Source of the DNA: Branchinecta lynchi
Taxonomy: Eukaryota; Arthropoda; Branchiopoda; Anostraca; Branchinectidae
Length of the DNA: 64,000 nt
NCBI GenBank assembly: GCA_023053575.1
Contig: JAKZAP010000007.1
Location: forward strand, 11,483,008 to 11,547,007
Reading direction: 5' to 3'
In this document: piece after piece, positions 59,225 through 64,000 of the stretch
How the letters are laid out: every line of letters starts with the position of its first letter
Numbering within the stretch: the first letter of the stretch is position 1
Notes under the pieces: generated by a model
Seen by the model: the letters and a program-made list of their open reading frames with translations, nothing else
Database searches by the model: none
What the model was told of the DNA's origin: nothing
Made by a program: the position numbers and the translations under genes

Positions 59225-59545
59225 TGGTGAAGTTCTTATTCCAAACTCCTTTCTTAAGACATCCATGGCAAGAACGGCTCTTCAGTGTTCAAACCAGAGC
59301 AAAAATAGCGCCAAGACTTAACAAAATTGACACTCTCTCGAATAGCAGCGATACTTTCACCATGCATTAGCGATAGAACATCCCTACTCAAACTCATTCA
59401 CTCTTTCACCAACGTTGGCTCCTATAATCTGATATTCTGAACTTTGCAAAAGAATTATACAGCCTCCATTGTGTCCGTGGTGTGTGCAGACCGCACACAC
59501 ACACTTTACTGGGAATCTCTAAGCCTGCAAATCCGCCTCGCTTCA
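59225..59545. repeat. Dispersed repeat (copy 2, inverted)
   Basis: Reverse-complement relative of 54840-55140 (AACCAGAGCAAAAATAGCGC, AACGTTGGCTCCTATAATCT, GGTGTGTGCAGACCGCACAC). Confidence 0.5.
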
Positions 59546-59550
59546 AATGC

Positions 59551-59885
59551 CGTAGGAATCGGAATCGGAATCGTTTATTAATAAAACAGCTGTCGTAGCC
59601 TTCTCGTGGACGAGACGCTAAATTACGCTATTCTTTACAAATTCAAAATAAATATATAGCAAGGTACTACACTTCTTTGTTATAACGGTCAGTAAAAAAC
59701 GGCACGAACGAGTGGGCGAACCGGTTTGTTCTGGTTTTCACAGGCACAAGCTTATTGCAGCGACGGGTACGACTAGTACTTGGGGCGTCAGGTGGAAGAA
59801 TGGATCTGTGTTTGTCACTAGCGAGCAGATTACGGCCGAAGTTCATTATAAGTTCGTTTCGACGGTCGAACAAGGTAGGTAACCT
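59551..59885 (-). pseudogene. Non-LTR retrotransposon 3' end in a CadN intron
   Basis: LPTLFDRRNELIMNFGRNLL, then LVPVKTRTNRFAHSFVPFFT and a stop at 59667, the LINE ORF2 C-terminus. A (GATTCC)n tail follows at 59551-59570. 5'-truncated just upstream of the motif. Confidence 0.75.
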
Positions 59886-60021
59886 TCGTTGGTGGCCCTA
59901 CGAGTATGGCCCGTTTGCAAAGCAAGGAAAGCATACGCCTTGCCGCTACTCCCTAGTTATTTTGCTCTGGTTAAAACTGACTTCACGGTCTATGATCGTG
60001 GTCGGTTTAATTCACCATTAC

Positions 60022-60188
60022 CTTCCTTCACGGGTGCCATGCAGCATCTTGATCATACCAGTGAACTCGTCCAGTCCAAAGTTTGGATGTTCTTTGTTTT
60101 CCCACCAGTAGAACTTCTTGTCAGGCAGATCCCAATCGTCCAAGTCATAGACGTACACACGACCGATGTCTACGTCAGGTGCCTGGCC
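60022..60188 (-). CDS. CadN: CadN exon, cadherin repeat
   Basis: 167 nt. GQAPDVDIGRVYVYDLDDWD, then KKFYWWENKEHPNF and LDEFTGMIKM, a strongly conserved CadN stretch. Acceptor TTTTCTAG; I prefer donor GGAAG|GTAAT (60021) over the GTGAAG 9 nt earlier because it keeps T-R-E-G-R and the phase of the next exon. Confidence 0.92.
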
Positions 60189-60789
60189 CTAGAAAAATGC
60201 AATTTTTACACTTAAAATGATTTTTTTTTAACAGTCTAGTCTTGCTTTCTCTAGCAGCAACCTGTTCAAATCTTTACTAAACATCCCTCACATGTAAATA
60301 GCTCCGTTCATTCATTTGTTCTTACTACAAAAACTACATAACACGAACATAAGGCAAGAAACAAGGCTCACTGAAGCTATATTGTTCGGGAATACCATCT
60401 TGACTAGCTGCTAACTAAAACTATCTTGACACCAGGATCAGCCTCCAAGTGCGAGGGCCTCGCCAATGTGCTGTTCAAAACAGTCACGATTATTGATAAA
60501 TGGTGAAAGTTTATAACTGGAAGGCTTGTAGAAAAGTGACTCTACGGTACGGTGGTATAGACGGTTTGCATAGCCTCGCTGAACCAGGTTTACAGTGACC
60601 GTCAGATGTGCAAAGCTCAAGTGTAATTAAATACCAGGAGACAGGTCACGTATAAAGAGTATAAAGTGTAGGTGACCTATAAAGATAAGAAATTTGAGTT
60701 GTGATAAAAAAAGAAACTTGCGTCACTGAGAGGAGTGGAGGTGGGATTAAAAAAAAAAAACACCAGAAGACAGGAATGATAACGACATA

Positions 60790-61086
60790 AGCTGCGTTTT
60801 TTATAGAAGTTTTGTTTGCTGTTGGCTTAGCCGGTTGCTTAATTTCCGTTTTCAAACGACGCCGAAGTTCACAGTTCGCTTAATTACTGTGTTTTTACGA
60901 CTCCCGCGATCCTTGCCCGGTCACAGTTTATTTTAAAGTTTAAAGCAAACTTCGAACTTAATAGCTCACGAAGTTCGACCGTCAGAGTCTGAAGGACAAA
61001 GGAACTGTGACCTGCGACTAAAAACGGTAATTATGCAGAGATCCTTGAGTTTGAAGGTAACTTCAAACTTCGATCAAAACGCAACT
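60790..61086. mobile_element. TIR element with AGCTGCGTTTT ends, 3-bp duplication ATA
   Basis: Starts AGCTGCGTTTTTTATAGAAG and ends CGATCAAAACGCAACT. ATA flanks both (60787-60789, 61087-61089). Third member of the AGYTGCGTTTT family; inverted similarity continues inward imperfectly. Confidence 0.6.
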
Positions 61087-61285
61087 ATAACGACGGAACA
61101 ATAATACGCAAATGATTTCCGAAAGGTCACACTATCCTCCTAAGTTTGCCTACTTGTGACCCAAAGCCTTGTAAGACAAAATTAAATACATATCTGGATT
61201 ACTAAGGAGACAACCCTCGAAACTACCATAAGAATAATCGGTCTGTGGGAGCTGACAAAACCCAGGAAAACCCCTCTTTACTTAC

Positions 61286-61494
61286 CATATAATTATAGAC
61301 GAAGATCTCCTTCGACCCAGGTTGCATCTTATTATCGTTCACATCCCCAATGACGATAGTTAATGTCGATGTAGCAGACATAGCCGGACTACCCGAGTCC
61401 TTGATGACAATAGGGACGTAGTACTCCTTCTGCTGCTCTCTATCAAACGACCGTAAAGATGAGACTAGAGCCATACCGTCACCATTGGCTCCCT
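61286..61494 (-). CDS. CadN: CadN exon, cadherin repeat (first exon visible)
   Basis: 209 nt. LRSFDREQQKEYYVPIVIKD carries the DRE calcium motif and VIGDVNDNKMQPGSKE the DxNDN calcium motif. Acceptor TTTTTTCCAG; starts with two bases completing a codon from an upstream exon outside the window. Donor ATG|GTAAG. A poly(A) retro-insertion sits about 31 nt upstream of the exon. Confidence 0.94.
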
Positions 61495-61525
61495 CTGGAA
61501 AAAATGACAAAGGCTTCAGACCAGG

Positions 61526-61846
61526 AAGGGCACCCTGAGATATCGATGTGCCTTTTTTTTAGTTTTTTTTTGTGGTTTGCCCTGTTTTTCGTTATTAGAC
61601 TATAGCTTGACTGCTCAAAAGGTAAATTAAATTAAAGTTAAATTTGAGTAAAGGAAACAGAAAGTAAAGAATGTTTGAGGTGGGTTTATTATTAGTATTT
61701 GAATTATAAGTATTTTTTTAATTTGAAAATTAAGTTTTAGTTTTAAAAGAAAAAATTTGAAGAAAGGGATTTATTAAGGTTGTAAAGATAGGATGGAAGT
61801 GTAAAGATTAGAAAGAATGATTAATTAAAAAAAAAAAAAAAAAAAA
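61526..61846 (+). mobile_element. CadN: Poly(A) retro-insertion (5'-truncated LINE) next to a CadN acceptor
   Basis: About 320 bp ending in a long poly(A), bounded by direct repeats AAAGGCTTCAGACCAGG (61509-61525, 61847-61863), the hallmark of target-primed reverse transcription. Its last 40 bp before poly(A) match the LINE 3' end near 42109-42150. Antisense to CadN, so the poly(A) becomes poly(U) in the pre-mRNA. Confidence 0.85.
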
Positions 61847-62039
61847 AAAGGCTTCAGACCAGGTGTTTCCAGATGGTGATTCAAGAAATAGGCCGATGTC
61901 TTTGAAAAATACGCCAAATGTCTTTTTAACCCACCATTGAAATAAATCTCGAAGAGCTAACAAGGATTGTCAATAGAACCCGAACAATTTAGTACGCCAG
62001 CAAAAAAAAATCCTCCAGTCGGTCGTAAAACCGCCAAAA

Positions 62040-62220
62040 TGGCAACACCGGGTAAACCAAGCGACGAACCAGAGCAAAATAACGCTAGGGAGTATGGATG
62101 GACAAAACTTTTATAAAGTGACACAGAGTCGAACTGTAGCGCCACAAGTAGCAGAAGACCGGTCCTACTGAAACTCGTTTAGTCTTTCACCGACGCTGGC
62201 TCCATGCGGAGCTCAGCATG
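62040..62220. repeat. Dispersed repeat (copy 3)
   Basis: ACCAGAGCAAAATAACGCTAG and TTCACCGACGCTGGCTCCAT match parts of 54840-55140 and 59225-59545. Confidence 0.45.
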
Positions 62221-62412
62221 AGCTTATCACGTCGTGATAGATTGAGCCTTGAGGCAGCAGAATTTGTGAAGAAGTGAAGTTGTAGCTGTAGGCCTTGCCC
62301 ATGACAAAATGGGAAAAAGTTGTTTGTTCAAAGGCTGCTCTACAACTTACAGGAACATAGCTTCATGATGTGTGAGACTACATAATATACCGGAAGACAA
62401 GGCCGTATCCAG

Positions 62413-62447
62413 GGGGGGGGGGGTAGGGGGTTAACCCCCCCCCCCTG
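62413..62447. repeat. G-run/C-run palindrome
   Basis: About 12 G, TAGGGGGTTAACCCCC, then C-run; can form a hairpin or quadruplex. Possibly a collapsed hAT remnant, since G/C runs adjoin the ends of other hAT elements here. Confidence 0.5.
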
Positions 62448-62788
62448 CCTTTTGCTAAGTCGTATCAGTCATTTGTTTTGGCCTCGCCGAGGTCCCGGAC
62501 ATTGATTTTTAGTCAAAAAGAATCCGAGCTGTTTAAAAAAAAAAATGTTAATTTTGGCATTGCCCAACTTCCGTCGTAAACCCGTCCCAGTCAGACGCAA
62601 GCCCGAAACAACTAACTTATGACTAAGTGGGAATCACTATAAGGCACGGGGAATCCCAGAGGAAAGAAGAATCATGAAAAATTAGAAATAACATTAACCG
62701 AACAATATTTGTTTTCCTGTCATCGAAAGAAGCCATAAACCCCTCCTACTTGCTGCACTTTCATATATATATATATATCCGTATTGAA

Positions 62789-64000
62789 CAAGACCAAAGG
62801 TTTCGATGGGATCCCAAAAATTCAATATCTGATCCAGACAACTGGGTCTTGTCTTAGCCAGATCCAGTCTTCGCCAGACTCCTTGAACATTTTTACAATT
62901 AAAATTCAGAAACAGATTAAGGCCAAATAGCTAATCACCTGAGAAAACCAAGTTCGGATTTGGATTCAGCATGTGTGTTTACCCCTATAAGTCATATCTG
63001 TTTGGACGAAAACTTCCTGCCACTTCTGCCAATTTCCCAGAACTACTTGTCCGGCGAAAAAAGAAAGCTCAAACACGAAATCAGGATATCTTCTTTCCCC
63101 AGTAATGAACATCTAATCAACTTCAAATAGAAATTTAGCTTATAACAAATTTTCCGATTCCAGCCGGATTCCGGTCGAACTATATGTCCGGGTAAAATAT
63201 GATTGTCATACAGGGACTCAGCATCTCTTCTTACCCCTAAATCGCTTATCTAATCAACTAGAAATAAAACTTTGACTTCCAACAGTTTTCCGGTTTTGGC
63301 CGGATTCCGGACGAACTACATGTCCGGGTAGAAACTTGTTTTCACATAAGTCTTCAGCATGTCTTCTTGCCCTAAATCGAACATCTAATCAACTCCAAAT
63401 AAAACTTTTAATTTTGACAAACTTTCCGGTTTGGGCCGGATTCCGGTCGAAATACTTGTCCGTCGAGAAAATAGTTTTCACCATCGTCTTCAGCATGTCT
63501 TCCTACCTCTAAATCGAACATTTATCAACTTCAAATAAAACTTTTACTTTCAACAAACTTTCCGGTTTGGGCCGGATTCCGGGCGAAATACTTGTCCGAC
63601 GAGAAAATAGTTTTCACCATCGTCTTCAGCATGTTTTCCTACCCCTGAATCGAACATCTAATCAATTTCAAATAAAACTTTTACTTTCAACAAACTTTCC
63701 GGTTTGGGCCGGATTCCGGGCGAAATACTTGTCCGTCGAGAAAATAGTTTTCCCAATCGTCTTCAGCATGTCTTCCTACCCCTAAATCGAACATCTAATC
63801 AACTTCAAATAAAACTTTTACTTTCAACAAACTTTCCGGTTTTGGCCGGATTCCGGGCGAACTACTTGTCCGATGACAAAATGGTTTTCACCATCGTGTT
63901 CAGCATGTCTTCTTACCCCATAATCGACTATCACATTAGCTGTTTCAAAATATTTTGTTTGTCCCTTAATTTGAATCCCCTCCCCCACCCCTAAATGTAG
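62789..64000 (-). mobile_element. Helentron-like element with 137-bp units, runs off right edge
   Basis: Starts CAAGACCAAAGGTTTCGATG. Eight or so units (63567 and 63704 spaced 137). The window ends within the tail (CCCCTAAATGTAG), before the (GACG)n and terminal palindrome. Confidence 0.8.

Larger units (their letters stand above)
33038..61494 (-). other. CadN: CadN (N-cadherin) gene, last 16 coding exons; 5' part outside window
   Basis: Classical-type cadherin of the arthropod N-cadherin family: a calcium-dependent adhesion receptor acting at neuronal contacts and linked through catenins to actin (family knowledge). Sixteen exons with GT-AG borders and matching phases encode about 1,105 residues, of which one of two alternative exons is used. 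Order: end of a cadherin repeat with DREQ and DVNDN motifs; a degenerate membrane-proximal cadherin region; cysteine-rich/EGF; laminin G; EGF; laminin G; cysteine-rich plus EGF; transmembrane helix; juxtamembrane DDVRENIINYEDEGGGEDD (p120-catenin-type site); [20 protein letters not shown] (beta-catenin-type site); C-terminus and TGA. Introns of 0.2-6 kb hold most of the transposons here. The sequence is uninterrupted, so the gene looks functional. The symbol rests on strong resemblance to arthropod CadN. Confidence 0.93.

Overview
This is an animal nuclear genome window, almost certainly arthropod and more likely crustacean than insect (the finer placement is inference). It holds split genes with GT-AG introns, an N-cadherin of the arthropod CadN type, and a dense load of transposable elements: Helentron-like elements, hAT, PIF/Harbinger and non-LTR retrotransposons. 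There are no prokaryotic operons, CRISPR arrays or rRNA genes.

Layout. 1-27000 is mostly repeats. It opens with the 5' half of a frameshifted non-LTR retrotransposon (1-1450, minus), followed by several short inverted-repeat elements. Two Helentron-type non-autonomous elements lie at 9216-12130. A PIF/Harbinger locus (17409-20020) has an open Myb/SANT-like gene facing a broken transposase. An RNase H fragment of a Jockey-like element follows (20029-21105). A 4.9-kb hAT-ended composite element (21720-26578) is filled with tandem arrays. A single-exon, membrane-anchored putative SAM-dependent methyltransferase gene, with TATA box and poly(A) signal, sits at 27339-28279.

33038-61494 (minus) carries the last 16 coding exons of CadN. 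The splice phases agree throughout, giving about 1,105 residues. In order these are the end of the cadherin repeats, the membrane-proximal region, EGF, laminin G, EGF, laminin G, a cysteine-rich/EGF segment, the transmembrane helix, and the catenin-binding tail with the natural stop. The 5' part of the gene lies beyond the right edge. Two adjacent exons (36674-36909 and 35910-36145) have the same length (236 nt) and the same phases, and both encode an EGF-like segment plus the start of the transmembrane helix. They are evidently mutually exclusive alternatives, as known for exon 18 of insect CadN.

The CadN introns are full of transposons, two of which landed within about 15-31 nt of a splice site. 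Eight copies of one Helentron-like family, most with a 137-bp internal minisatellite, occur in the 64 kb. Many short elements can be bounded exactly by target-site duplications: 8 bp for hAT-like, TAA/TTA for Harbinger-like, 3 bp for a family with AGYTGCGTTTT ends, and 9-12 bp for an asymmetric foldback family.
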